From assembly GCA_942492635.1 (NCBI GenBank), contig CALOFP010000002.1:1240001-1304000 (forward strand): a stretch of 64,000 bases of DNA, read 5' to 3'. The stretch comes from CALOFP01 sp942492635 (GTDB taxonomy: Bacteria > UBP6 > UBA1177 > CALOFP01). The notes below the pieces were generated by a model. That model made no database searches. It was not told the origin of the DNA and worked only from the letters and a program-made list of their open reading frames with translations. Position 1 is the first letter of the stretch. Every line of letters begins with the position of its first letter. Of this stretch, positions 44,480-54,635 are shown one piece after another. The translations under genes were made by a program, and so were the position numbers.

Positions 44480-45550
44480 TCAGAATCCGCACTTTCCCGG
44501 ATTGCGTATGGAAACGCCGGCTTTCTCTGCAAGACAATCATTCTTGTATGTGTTGTTATCGCAACCGCAGACGAGATCAATGGTCGGCGGACAGAATTCC
44601 GGACGGAGGGTACATGTGCCGAATCCATGACAGATTCCGACAGCCTTTTTACAGAATGACTTTTTGTTGCAGTCGCTGTTTTCGGTGCAGTCATCGGCGA
44701 ATGGGGAACAGTGTCCCATCTCCTTAACGGAAACGCCGTTCAGGTACGCCTCGCATCTGTTGTCGTACGTGATGTTGTCGCATCCACAGACGGGCTCGTA
44801 GATTTCCGGACAAACTTTCGGAAGCAGTGCGCATGTTCCGATTTCATAGCAGGAACCGTCTTCCTTTTTGCAGAAGGATTTTTCGTTGCACTCCATGTTT
44901 TCAGTACATTCACCAGGTTGGGGTGCGCATTTGCCCTCATGGTCAATTGAAACACCTTCCGCAGCTGCCCTGCATTCGTTTTCGTATGTTTCGTTGTCGC
45001 ACCCGCAGACAGGACTCCATACGTCCGGACAGACGCCAGGTTTTTCTACGCATATTCCATGTGCTCCGCAGCCACCGATTTCCTTTTGGCAGTAAAAATT
45101 TTCCGGACAATCGGTGTTGACAGTACATGAAGGATCTTCATCTGAAATTTCACCGTCGCTGTCAGGCTCGTTATAGGCAGGATCCCCCTCGCTGTTTTCA
45201 CCGTCCTCGTCGGTTTGAGATCCGGATTCATCGTTGACAGGAGAATCATCCGGTACATTTTCACCGCTATCGGTGGGATCGGGATCACTGTCTGTTGAGG
45301 GATTTTCATTTCCCTCGTCATTTTTGTCTCCCGAGTTGGAGTCGTCGTTTTTTCCCTCGTCTCCGCCTTGTGAATCGTTGTTTTCATCATTTTTCGGATC
45401 GGAGGGACTTGATCCACCGTCACCCTCGTCAATTCTGTCCTGATCCGAAGTTTCTCCCGATGGTTTCTTCTTGATTTTGTTGTTGTCCTCGCATCCCGCC
45501 AAAAGCAGAAATGATAAAAATAGCATAAAAAAGAACCGTGCCTTGTTCAT
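44480..45550 (-). CDS. Lipoprotein with three Kazal-type protease-inhibitor domains
   Basis: 356 residues, AAAGGAGGAGCCC before the ATG. Lipobox LLAGC. Residues ~22-140 are an extreme Asp/Gly/Ser/Asn/Glu linker. Then three ~70-residue units, each DCxxxxFCxKxxGxCxxxGxC followed by a Kazal core: PVCGCDNETYENEC, PVCGCDNITYDNRC, LVCGCDNNTYKNDC, with the C-terminal GVSxxxxGKC. Kazal loops inhibit serine proteases. Here they would sit on the cell surface and could guard against proteases of prey, host or self. Reactive-site residues vary between units. Confidence 0.9.
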   Translation of the reverse strand: MNKARFFFMLFLSFLLLAGCEDNNKIKKKPSGETSDQDRIDEGDGGSSPSDPKNDENNDSQGGDEGKNDDSNSGDKNDEGNENPSTDSDPDPTDSGENVPDDSPVNDESGSQTDEDGENSEGDPAYNEPDSDGEISDEDPSCTVNTDCPENFYCQKEIGGCGAHGICVEKPGVCPDVWSPVCGCDNETYENECRAAAEGVSIDHEGKCAPQPGECTENMECNEKSFCKKEDGSCYEIGTCALLPKVCPEIYEPVCGCDNITYDNRCEAYLNGVSVKEMGHCSPFADDCTENSDCNKKSFCKKAVGICHGFGTCTLRPEFCPPTIDLVCGCDNNTYKNDCLAEKAGVSIRNPGKCGF

Positions 45551-45974
45551 GGGCTCCTCCTTTGAAAGTGTGTGTGGTGATGAATAATGTTAGCAAAATA
45601 AATTGTAAAAACAAGTATATATCCAATGAAAAGTTGGTGCGATCTTGATTGTCAATTTTATGAATCAACCTGAAATATTAATTCCTGTAAAGTTAAGTTT
45701 AAATTGTAATACGGAAAGAACTTTTAGTAACTCCATGAATAGATCCTGATGTTGTCAGAGGTAAATAAAAAAATAAAGTAATGATTGAGATGTGTTGTGA
45801 GTAAAAAAAGAAAAAACAACTACTAAAATTGAATTCGCTAAAAAGAAATGTAATATCAAGTGGATTGAAAATGATTTCTAAGATGTAAAAAAGAATTCTA
45901 TGAAACATACATAAGTTATTGAGATTAAATGAATGACGAAAGAGGTTAACATGTTTGGCATGGTTGATTAGGGA
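45551..45974. other. Intergenic, AT-rich, start of the giant-protein locus
   Basis: 424 nt between divergent genes. Strongly AT-rich with A-runs; no gene. Base composition drops here and stays low to the window end. Confidence 0.4.
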
Positions 45975-46835
45975 ATGGTTTTGAGGGAATTAGAGTTTTT
46001 TCAGAGAGAAAATTTGCATAATACAGTATTCATCTTTCAATTAATGTTTTTTTTATTGTTATTCTTGATTACAACGTCATGTTCGGAAAGAGTCGATAAT
46101 TCAATTGCCTATAAAGTTTGTGATGAAGATGTTGAAGTATCTGAGGAATTGTCGGATTACGAACAGCAGTCATCTGAATTGATAAATGATTCAAATAGTT
46201 ACAAATGTGTTGTAGATCGAAATAGCTGTGACTATGAAGGGGACCGGAAGTGTTCCGAACAAGGTGTTTTTCTATGTAGCTTTGATGAGTACGGATGCGG
46301 ATATTGGAGAAAAATAAAAGATTGTTTTGAAAATGAAGAATGTGAAGGTCCCGGACTGTGTCTTTCTGAAGATCCTGTTCTGTCGGTAAAGAAATTGGAA
46401 AGTAAAAACGGAACAGTGACCGTGGTTTTATCTCTTTCGCAACCCGTTGAATATCTCTTGCCAAGGATTGCTGATCTTGAAATTGTCGTTAAAAATCTTC
46501 GTTACATCCAGGGAAGCGAAACAAAAGGTGATGCGGTTCTTGATGCGAATAAAGAGATAAATGTATCCGGTATTTCCAATGATAAATTAAGAGTTGTAAT
46601 ACACGGATTTAACTCCGAAAGGATAAAGTCTGGAATTCTTGCAACGCTGAAGTTTAAGCGGACCGAAAACGGACCTCACATACTTTACATTGAAAAAAAG
46701 GAGGAAATGTTCTCGCCACCCGCCGCGGATATGAATTTGACCATCGGCGGATACTTCTGCATTCCGAATTGCATAGACAGGGCGTGCGGAAGTGACGGAT
46801 GCGGAGGAAGTTGCGGAGAGTGTGTTGAACAATAG
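45975..46835 (+). CDS. Lipoprotein with cohesin-like domain and Cys-rich tail
   Basis: 286 residues from ATG 45975 (an in-frame TTG at 46014 after AGAGAG would give a more normal signal length). Signal peptide MFFLLLFLITTSC. After an acidic linker comes a short Cys region (CVVDRNSCDYEGDRKC), then a ~105-residue beta-sandwich (from SVKKLESKNGTVTVVLSL) with PRIADLEIVV, TKGDAV, LRVVIHG and KSGILATLKFK. These phrases recur in the small lipoprotein at 54636 and the giant protein at 46905, and the order fits cohesin-type modules. The tail CGSDGCGGSCGEC is a motif common at the end of secreted myxobacterial-like proteins. First gene of the locus. Confidence 0.65.
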   Translation: MVLRELEFFQRENLHNTVFIFQLMFFLLLFLITTSCSERVDNSIAYKVCDEDVEVSEELSDYEQQSSELINDSNSYKCVVDRNSCDYEGDRKCSEQGVFLCSFDEYGCGYWRKIKDCFENEECEGPGLCLSEDPVLSVKKLESKNGTVTVVLSLSQPVEYLLPRIADLEIVVKNLRYIQGSETKGDAVLDANKEINVSGISNDKLRVVIHGFNSERIKSGILATLKFKRTENGPHILYIEKKEEMFSPPAADMNLTIGGYFCIPNCIDRACGSDGCGGSCGECVEQ

Positions 46836-46904
46836 CTGGAGTGGTTAAGTAAAGTTTTAATAACTTATTTTGTTAACAATATTTTTGGAGAACCTTGTAA
46901 AATT

Positions 46905-49900
46905 ATGGAAAGGAACTTGAAGTTAAAAATTCCCAAAAGTAAGAAGGGCGTAGTCTTTCTTACTTTAATTTTGCTCTCTTCAATTCTGATTGCCGAAACT
47001 ATGAGGCAAAAGATAAACGAAGAGTTGCTGGCTTGCATAATTAACCGTTATATAATCGGTGAAGAATCAGAAGTCTGTTCAAATTTCGAATTTGTCGATT
47101 ACGACAGGGACGGAAACAAAGAGTTCGATAAGGCAGATGTCGATAAGGCCATAGCAGAAAACCTATATTCAACCAAGAATGTTTGTGCCGATTCAAAGAT
47201 AGGGACAGCGTGTGACGGAAATGATTTAGATGGATGTTCGAATGGTATTTATTCCTGTCATGTTGATGAAGATACGAAGACAGGAGTTCTCTTCTGCATG
47301 GAGAAGAAATATGTTGAGGAAATATGTGAAAACCATAAGGATGATAACTGCAATGGTGTTGTAGATGAGAACTGTCTAACTAATGGACCCTGTGAAACTT
47401 CCCAGAAAGGTCAGTCCTGTGATGGTATTGATAGCGATCTAATCGCAAATGGTACGTGGGAATGTGACAATGCATTTCAACTGCTGGTTTGTGTTGAAAA
47501 TAAGCATGTTGAAGAAAGATGCGACAACTATATCGATGATGATAATGATGGAATAATTAATGAAGGTTGTCTTACAGCAGGACCTTGTGATGGTGGAGCT
47601 AAAGGGAAACCTTGCGATGGACCTGATCAGGATATGTGCTTCAATGGCCATTGGAAATGTGGTCCTAAAAATATACTTGTCTGTTCCGAAGACACCCACA
47701 AAACGGAAATCCTCGGAAATGGAGTTGATGACGATTGTGATGGCTTGATAGATGAAATGGAAAGCCATTGTCAAAACCAGGAGATATGTGGAGATGGTAT
47801 CGATAACGATTGCGACGGCCTTACGGATGAGAATTGTTCGAATGTAGGAACTGACGACTACTTGCCCTATGATGAGTGCGATAAATCAAAAATAGGAAAC
47901 CCCTGTGACGGTCCGGACAAGGATCATTGTGCTATGGGAATTCTTAATTGTATAAACGTGGATACAGTCGATAAACCTATTCTTGTTTGCCAGGAACATA
48001 TTCATAAAGAAGAGTTGTGTGACAACTGTATTGATGACGACTGTGATGGGCTTATCAACGAAGGTTGCGACAAAAGCGATACGGTATGTAAAATGCTCCT
48101 GACTCTTCCCTGTGATGGCAAGGATAGCGACAGCTGTGCTACAGGAGTCTGGGCACAGGACGCTGGATCAGGAAAAATGTTTTGCAATGGAGATACTAAG
48201 CAAAAAACATGTGAGGAGACCTTTGATACGGATTGTGATGGTGAAGTGGACTTTGATTGTGTAAATGGAAAAGAGTGTATTCCTTCTTTAATAGGTTTGC
48301 CGTGTGACAGTAAGGAAGATTCTGATTTCTGTAAAACAGGTAAATGGAAATGCTCAAATAACGTTCTTGTTTGTGAAGAGTCCAAACACTTCATTGAAAC
48401 AAAAGGGAACGGTATTAAAGGTGTTGACGATGACTGCGATGGTTATATCGATGAAGAAGAAGAATTTATTAGAATGGAGCTCATTTCGAATAATGCAGAA
48501 GAGGCTGTTGTTGATGTTTACTATGAAAACTACAACGTGGAAGAGCAGCCGAGAATGATGGATATCAGGCTGGAGTTTGATGAAGATAAGTTAATCTTTA
48601 ATGATATCGTGAATCATGAGAGCATTGAACGAGCTGGTAAAAAAATATACTCAAAAGTGGTTACTAAAGAGAAACAAAGAGTAACTTATGTCAGAATTAC
48701 AGCTCTTGATACTAATGAAAAACGAATAGCTCCCGGAAAACTTTTTTCAGTTGTCTTTAAGAAAAAATTAAATGAATTATCAGAAATTAAATTCAGAGAA
48801 AAAATTCTTATTGATGAATATCAAACAAATCCAAACGCTCCAAAAGTAGTATCTTTCGCACCTGAAAAGGCCAATGATGCTATGTTAAGGGTATCAGCGT
48901 GGGGAGGGCCTGTTGAAGTTAAGGCTGTGCATAAGCAGGAGCTTATACTACACTATCCATTGAACGATCTTTCCGCGACAGATTTGTCAAAAAATCAAAA
49001 TCATGGAACTCTCTGGGGAGGGCAGCAGATTACGGGAATATCTGGAAACGCGGTATATTTTGATGGACTGAGAGATACTCTAGAAATTTCCGAATGGTGG
49101 AATATCCCTGACAATCCAGGCGAAAAAGTAGCGTGGACTATGAGCTACTGGTTTTACTATGACAATAAACCGGGTACTACTGAGGATCAGGTTCTATCTC
49201 AGCACTATGATATAAGCGGTGTTGGAAGAATTAATTTCAAGATTACTCCTAGTGTTACAGGTGGAAAAGGGGAGCTGGTATACTATACCTATCAGAATAG
49301 TAGCAATAAGCATACTGAAAAAATTGATGATATTTATCCTCTTCGTTGGTATTTACTAAGTTATGTTGTAGATGATAAGAATGTAGTTGTCTATCTCAAT
49401 GGGGAAAGGATAAAAACTTATCCTCATTATATAAATCAAAACGCATATCAGATGTGTCCGGAGCCAAGTAGCGAAAATAATGAACCGTATTATGGATTAA
49501 AAGACCCAAGGCGTTCATTTGTGTTGTATGTTGCCAAAGGCGTTGGAAATAATGATATCTATATGATGGATAAGGATGGAGATTTCAGGACAGCGTTGAC
49601 AGATACAGAGAAGGCTGATGAAATTCACCCTGACTGGTCAAATACAGCTGGGAAAATCGATCCTGAAACACAAAAACCGGAAGGATTAATAGTCTTCAGT
49701 TCAAATAGAAATCTCGATGGATCAGTTGGCGAAGGCTACGAAATATGGACAATGAAACGTGACGGAACTGGCCTCAAACAGAGAACATTTGGTTTTGCCG
49801 ATGCATTCAGGCCCCGATGGAGTCCCGATGGTCAAAAAATAGTATTTTACAGCAATACCAAAAAGACGGAAGCTTCGCCGTCGGATATAGATAATGCAGA

Positions 49901-52517
49901 CAATAATATATATCTTCTTAATCTGAAAGATAAGCCTGATGCGGTTATGAGAGCGGAAGATGTTGATGTTGCTGATGATGAAATAGTGATTAATAGCGAT
50001 GAAGATGACAAGAATCCTGTTTTTTATGGTGATAACAAGATTGTGTACCAGTCTGATAATAATCTTGAGGGATTAATGCAACTTCGTATCCATAACTTGG
50101 ACGATAAAACTGATCGATCGCTTTTTGATGAAAACGCAACCAAATACAATGATAAAAATCCGGATGTTATTCATCAAAATAAAGCGGGCAAGCCTTTTAT
50201 CTCCTACTTGATATTCGATAGGGAAGAAAGTGGCTCCAATGGGAATAAAGTTTTTAATCAGTATGTGGTTGATTTTAGCGAGAAAGAACCGTACGAACCT
50301 AAGAAAGTTGGTTGTTTGGCTCACAATAGTCCGAAAGGCAGCAATTTCAAGTGGACGGACGATGAGAAATCTTTAATATTCACATCCTACAAGAACAACC
50401 AGCCGGAAATATATCTGGCCCCACTTGAAAAAATAAAGGGACAGTGGACAATAACCAACATTTCTAGACTGAGCCATGGAGACATGCTCGATACGGATCC
50501 TTCATGGGAATACTATGAGAAGAATCCTGTATGTCACAGAGCTGCCGGTCAAACAAGTAAGAAAAATATGTTCAGAGGTGGTATAGATGAACTAAAAGTC
50601 TGGAATTATGCAGTTTCGGAAGGACTCCACAGGCTTTCATATGATGAGGGCAGAGAAATAATGCAGCAGGATTGGTTTAAGCATCCTGAGAAAAAACTGG
50701 ATCTTTGTCCCAGCGGTAAAGATAAACAGTGCCCCGAATACACGGTTTGCAACACTTATGTAGAAAAAGTGAAACATTTCTGTCGGAGTGATGAGGATTG
50801 TGAAAAATTCGATCGGAAATGTAATATACAAACAAATACATGTGAAAACTCCTGTGATGGAGATAAGAAATGTGGAGAAAATGAATATTGTTTTGAAGAT
50901 CCGCAGACAAAGATAAAAACCTGTGCTCAAGGTTGCAAAGAGGATTCTGACTGTGCCGAGAACCATTTCTGTAGCAAAGAGTTTGGTGATGTGAGCGGAG
51001 AATGCTTGAAAAGTATATGTGAGCAAAAAGATTGTGTGAACCATGACGATTGTGGTCTTTATTCATTTTGTATAGGCTATCCTTTTTCCGATGGACAAGA
51101 GAAAAAATGCACGTCTGAATGTATAGCCGATAACGACTGTCTCGAGTATGTTTGCCCCGCTGGTGGACCTTGTGCAGTGTGTGATCACGGAAGATGTCTT
51201 GAGTGTAGAAACACGGCAGATTGTCCCGATGTAAATGCATACAGGTGTGATGTTCATCGTACAGTTCAGTGTGAAGATGGCTATACACCCACTCATAGAG
51301 TTGATAGAGAAGAATGTTGTATAGTACCGGGAAATAAATGCGTTGATCTTACTGAAGAGCAACAGGCGGAGAGCGATCCGAATAAAAAATGTGATTCTAA
51401 CTACAAATATTCGGAGTCGAAGAATAAATGTTGTAACAAGTATGAAGAAGATTGCGTTGTTCCAAAAATGGTAACTATCAATGATGATCTGAGTAAATAC
51501 ACCTGTACATCCGAATGTTATCGATATGAAAATGGTGAAACAGAATTTATGTGCAGAGATTTTCATTACTGCCTGGAGGGACGCTGCAAGATGATTGATT
51601 TTGAGATGGATGAATTTCTTCCGGCCACTCTCAAAGGGTTGTTCACTCCTCCGCAATACTTGATCGAGATTAAGGCGGCAGGATTCAGGGATTATAATAT
51701 TTCACCGCGTATGGTTTTTGAAGTTCTGGACAAATTTAATCGATGGGTCCAGGTTGGAGCATGGACAGTGCACAATAATGTGTGTGAACCTGTAAAAGTT
51801 ACAGTGGTTGATAAAAGTTATCAGAAAAAGAAAGCGGAGTATGACAAGTGCATTAAGAACATTACAACAGATAATATCTATAAAGCATTTGTAGATTTCA
51901 CATTTGATGCAGCAAGAATTCGTCTTGAAAAACCATACATAAGAAGACATGATACGATAAAAGAAAACATGAAAATAAAGCACCATGATGGAAGTATACT
52001 TGAGGTCGGTTATCCAGTTGAATTTAGTCGTTATTCTATGAGAGTAAATGACAAGATACAGCTCAAAAGTGGCCATAGGGCGCTGATTATAAACGAGTTA
52101 AAAGTTAACACTACTACTGTGAATCCAAAGAGTGCAGTTTTATGTAGCTACGATGGCACATCTGATCCAACAAGAATCATGTACAGGGATGTTGCCCGAG
52201 AAAATACAGATGAAAACAAACGTGATAAAAACGATCCGCCTTTTGCCGGGAGTATCGAAGATGCAAGATTCGGAGATGGAACAAACTCTTTCTATCCCAT
52301 CAACTGTACATTAAAGGATCCTGGTAGCAAGAGACATTATGATAGCGGGTTATATTTTGATACATCCAACAATTTCTCGGCGGCAGAGAAGAAGGATGGT
52401 CTTAAGTTGGATGGAAACCTTCTTTTTTGGAAAGATGATATGCATGCAGATCCGATCAATCCCAAAAGGGAAATTCGTTATCAGCTGTTGAATATTGATG
52501 ATATTACTTCGTTCTAA
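46905..52517 (+). CDS. Giant exported multidomain protein (dockerin-like, MopE repeats, cohesin-like, LamG, propeller, Cys-rich)
   Basis: 1870 residues. Signal ~15-33 (VVFLTLILLSSILIAE). Residues ~40-92: helix plus one EF-hand/dockerin-like loop, DYDRDGNKEFDKADVDKAI. ~95-520: seven MopE-type Ca/metal motifs such as CDNCIDDDCDGLINEGC. ~525-670: cohesin-like sandwich (PRMMDIRLEFDEDKLIF). ~678-845: LamG start (LILHYPLNDLSATDLSKN). ~870-1195: TolB-type propeller (DIYMMDKDG, EIWTMKRDGTGLKQ, PRWSPDGQKIVFYSN). ~1221-1240: the closing LamG strand FRGGIDELKVWNYA, so the propeller is inserted in the LamG. ~1250-1560: Dickkopf-like Cys-rich modules. ~1570-1870: unknown. No catalytic site seen; a surface binding scaffold. 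The next gene starts 25 nt after its stop. Confidence 0.8.
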   Translation: MERNLKLKIPKSKKGVVFLTLILLSSILIAETMRQKINEELLACIINRYIIGEESEVCSNFEFVDYDRDGNKEFDKADVDKAIAENLYSTKNVCADSKIGTACDGNDLDGCSNGIYSCHVDEDTKTGVLFCMEKKYVEEICENHKDDNCNGVVDENCLTNGPCETSQKGQSCDGIDSDLIANGTWECDNAFQLLVCVENKHVEERCDNYIDDDNDGIINEGCLTAGPCDGGAKGKPCDGPDQDMCFNGHWKCGPKNILVCSEDTHKTEILGNGVDDDCDGLIDEMESHCQNQEICGDGIDNDCDGLTDENCSNVGTDDYLPYDECDKSKIGNPCDGPDKDHCAMGILNCINVDTVDKPILVCQEHIHKEELCDNCIDDDCDGLINEGCDKSDTVCKMLLTLPCDGKDSDSCATGVWAQDAGSGKMFCNGDTKQKTCEETFDTDCDGEVDFDCVNGKECIPSLIGLPCDSKEDSDFCKTGKWKCSNNVLVCEESKHFIETKGNGIKGVDDDCDGYIDEEEEFIRMELISNNAEEAVVDVYYENYNVEEQPRMMDIRLEFDEDKLIFNDIVNHESIERAGKKIYSKVVTKEKQRVTYVRITALDTNEKRIAPGKLFSVVFKKKLNELSEIKFREKILIDEYQTNPNAPKVVSFAPEKANDAMLRVSAWGGPVEVKAVHKQELILHYPLNDLSATDLSKNQNHGTLWGGQQITGISGNAVYFDGLRDTLEISEWWNIPDNPGEKVAWTMSYWFYYDNKPGTTEDQVLSQHYDISGVGRINFKITPSVTGGKGELVYYTYQNSSNKHTEKIDDIYPLRWYLLSYVVDDKNVVVYLNGERIKTYPHYINQNAYQMCPEPSSENNEPYYGLKDPRRSFVLYVAKGVGNNDIYMMDKDGDFRTALTDTEKADEIHPDWSNTAGKIDPETQKPEGLIVFSSNRNLDGSVGEGYEIWTMKRDGTGLKQRTFGFADAFRPRWSPDGQKIVFYSNTKKTEASPSDIDNADNNIYLLNLKDKPDAVMRAEDVDVADDEIVINSDEDDKNPVFYGDNKIVYQSDNNLEGLMQLRIHNLDDKTDRSLFDENATKYNDKNPDVIHQNKAGKPFISYLIFDREESGSNGNKVFNQYVVDFSEKEPYEPKKVGCLAHNSPKGSNFKWTDDEKSLIFTSYKNNQPEIYLAPLEKIKGQWTITNISRLSHGDMLDTDPSWEYYEKNPVCHRAAGQTSKKNMFRGGIDELKVWNYAVSEGLHRLSYDEGREIMQQDWFKHPEKKLDLCPSGKDKQCPEYTVCNTYVEKVKHFCRSDEDCEKFDRKCNIQTNTCENSCDGDKKCGENEYCFEDPQTKIKTCAQGCKEDSDCAENHFCSKEFGDVSGECLKSICEQKDCVNHDDCGLYSFCIGYPFSDGQEKKCTSECIADNDCLEYVCPAGGPCAVCDHGRCLECRNTADCPDVNAYRCDVHRTVQCEDGYTPTHRVDREECCIVPGNKCVDLTEEQQAESDPNKKCDSNYKYSESKNKCCNKYEEDCVVPKMVTINDDLSKYTCTSECYRYENGETEFMCRDFHYCLEGRCKMIDFEMDEFLPATLKGLFTPPQYLIEIKAAGFRDYNISPRMVFEVLDKFNRWVQVGAWTVHNNVCEPVKVTVVDKSYQKKKAEYDKCIKNITTDNIYKAFVDFTFDAARIRLEKPYIRRHDTIKENMKIKHHDGSILEVGYPVEFSRYSMRVNDKIQLKSGHRALIINELKVNTTTVNPKSAVLCSYDGTSDPTRIMYRDVARENTDENKRDKNDPPFAGSIEDARFGDGTNSFYPINCTLKDPGSKRHYDSGLYFDTSNNFSAAEKKDGLKLDGNLLFWKDDMHADPINPKREIRYQLLNIDDITSF

Positions 52518-52542
52518 TAATGAAATTATATAGGAGATTAAA

Positions 52543-54591
52543 ATGAACTGTTCCAGATTTTTTAAAAAATTGATAACTTTAACAACATTAGTGGTGACTA
52601 CGTCGCTCCTAGCTAACTCGGGAGCATACCAGAATGTTGCTTTCAAATTTGGAGGAAAGAATCTTGTAATAAATGACAACGGAAAAAATATCACTCTTGC
52701 AGGTGTTTCTATTCAGGATGGTCCGTTAATTTTTAAACTTCATGCAAACCTCAGTCAAGCAAAGATGCCTGTAGAAAGAGGTACAATTGATTCTCTTGAG
52801 ATTGTAGTGTATGACCGTCAAATGTCAGATAATAACGGTACCGATGAAACTGGAAAACTGTGTTCCGAAAATTTCAAGAATGTTCAAGTTGAAAGAGGAC
52901 TTTTGAATATTCAATTCGGAAGTGCAATGAAGTGTGTAAATGGAAAGAGCTTTCAGGATAATATTATTGAAAATTCCGACATGTATCTTCAGCTCAATTT
53001 AGCTGTAAAGGGAAATCCTAATCCAGAAGCTGTTAAACCTAGAATTCAGTTTGGCTCCGTTCCCTTTGCTGTTAAGGCGAATGCCGCCACTCACGCAAAT
53101 GATGCTCTTGTATGTGAGATGGCAGCACAATCGGTTTACACTCACAGAGCCGCCGCAGATTTTAATCTTTATGAGACTGAAGATCAGGTGGGGTACTTTG
53201 AGTTTGAGACACCAAAATTGCCTGGCAACGTAAATAGAGAAAAAGGCGGTTGGGTCCAGTGGCATCCTATTAACAATGTTGACAAAAACAACAGCGAGGA
53301 TAAGGAAATGAATGTAATTAACATTTCCAGTGATCCGAGACGAAAATATACGGGAACGGAGGATGTGGATCTGAATCTGGAGAAATTGAATTTGCATAGT
53401 AAAGAGACCCTTGCCAAAGGTAGTTTCAATGTAAAAGATCAGATAATTGTTGGAAAGGATGTATCAGTCAATGCTCCTGAAAATACATGTCTGGCAGAAT
53501 CAAAATTTTATACTCCACTAACAGTTGAGAACAAAGTGAAGATTGGTTCAAACCTTGGAGATACTGAGCAAACTGTAGATCTTTATGTTCAAAACAGTGC
53601 AAAGATAGGAAATACTACCCTTAAAGGCGAAGTGGATGGTCTTAAGATTGATATGGGACAAACAGGAACCGATGGTGAAATATATACTAAAATAAATGCA
53701 GCTGAAAATGCTGTAAAGTTTACAACTAATGCAAAAAGTTATGAATTTGATGCGCCAATAATTGTTGGGGGTGGTGTGATTGAAACCAAAAAAACCGGCT
53801 TGATTACCAAGATTAATGGTCAAACTGCTATTAATATGAGGTACTACAATAACAAAGGCTTAGTTACTATTCAACCTAAATTCCAAGTAGTGGCCTATGA
53901 TGTCCTGATCCCAGGGGATGCGCAAGTTAACAAAACGCTCTCTGTTAACAACCTGAAAGTAACAGGTTCTGTTGATTTGCCTTCCACAGTAAATCAAAGT
54001 ACGGGGCGCTATTCCAGTAGTTTGATAATCGGTGAAAACCATATACCTGGAGAAGAACTTTCAATATATAAAAATGCAATTGAGCAGGTGGCAACTCAAT
54101 ATCAAAACTCCAGAACTGGTACAGGAACGGGAAATGGATTTATTGTCGGTATAGAGTCTGGTGGAAATGGAATAATCTGGAATAGAGAAAATAACTATAT
54201 GAGGTTCGGAACGAATGCAAACGAAAGGATGAGAATCACGTCTTCCGGCAATGTTGGTATTGGCACTACAAGTCCATCTCAAAAACTTGAAGTAAAGGGT
54301 AACATCAAAGCTACTAAAGTATATGCTGATAGTGTGGAAGCGAAAACCGTGAAGCTTGGTAATCAAAAATCGTTTAATGCATACCATGCTCTTAACAATA
54401 TTTTGGCTGAAACCTCAAATGTACTTGGGAAGGATTATAATTTTTGTGCTCTTACATATACGAGAATAAACAAGGCCGGGGGGTATTGTAGAGTAGTTTA
54501 CTCTATGGATCCTACTGCTCCGAGCCATCAACAATCATTTCATTGGCGTCTCAAAGCTTATTATGCTAGCTGTGAGGCTTCATGCTTCTAG
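52543..54591 (+). CDS. Fibre-like exported protein
   Basis: 682 residues; GGAGATTAAA before the ATG. Signal LITLTTLVVTTSLLANSG. The first ~190 residues (YQNVAFKFGGKNLVIND, ending KPRIQFGSVPFAVKANAATHANDA) match the N-terminal domain that precedes fibre stalks in many exported bacterial proteins (PRxxxxSVPFAxxA). The middle is a beta-rich stalk. Near 565-600: RMRITSSGNVGIGTTSPSQKLEVKGN, the phage-tail-fibre/S74 lead-in motif, but no S74 autocleavage domain follows; a short Cys-containing tail (FCALTYTRI, SCEASCF) replaces it. Probably a trimeric surface fibre. It lies between the giant gene (25 nt) and the cohesin-like lipoprotein (44 nt), one operon. Confidence 0.75.
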   Translation: MNCSRFFKKLITLTTLVVTTSLLANSGAYQNVAFKFGGKNLVINDNGKNITLAGVSIQDGPLIFKLHANLSQAKMPVERGTIDSLEIVVYDRQMSDNNGTDETGKLCSENFKNVQVERGLLNIQFGSAMKCVNGKSFQDNIIENSDMYLQLNLAVKGNPNPEAVKPRIQFGSVPFAVKANAATHANDALVCEMAAQSVYTHRAAADFNLYETEDQVGYFEFETPKLPGNVNREKGGWVQWHPINNVDKNNSEDKEMNVINISSDPRRKYTGTEDVDLNLEKLNLHSKETLAKGSFNVKDQIIVGKDVSVNAPENTCLAESKFYTPLTVENKVKIGSNLGDTEQTVDLYVQNSAKIGNTTLKGEVDGLKIDMGQTGTDGEIYTKINAAENAVKFTTNAKSYEFDAPIIVGGGVIETKKTGLITKINGQTAINMRYYNNKGLVTIQPKFQVVAYDVLIPGDAQVNKTLSVNNLKVTGSVDLPSTVNQSTGRYSSSLIIGENHIPGEELSIYKNAIEQVATQYQNSRTGTGTGNGFIVGIESGGNGIIWNRENNYMRFGTNANERMRITSSGNVGIGTTSPSQKLEVKGNIKATKVYADSVEAKTVKLGNQKSFNAYHALNNILAETSNVLGKDYNFCALTYTRINKAGGYCRVVYSMDPTAPSHQQSFHWRLKAYYASCEASCF

Positions 54592-54635
54592 TGTATGTTG
54601 TATTTTATAAAACAGGAATTATTTGGAGATAAAAA

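Noticed and set aside
47160..48480. Repetitive CDNxIDDDCDG stretches as a DNA repeat
   Set aside because: They are degenerate protein repeats (MopE-type), not nucleotide repeats.
51063..51656. Long minus-strand ORFs opposite the giant gene (also around 50677-51288)
   Set aside because: Antisense shadows caused by the Cys-rich codon pattern of the 46905 gene.
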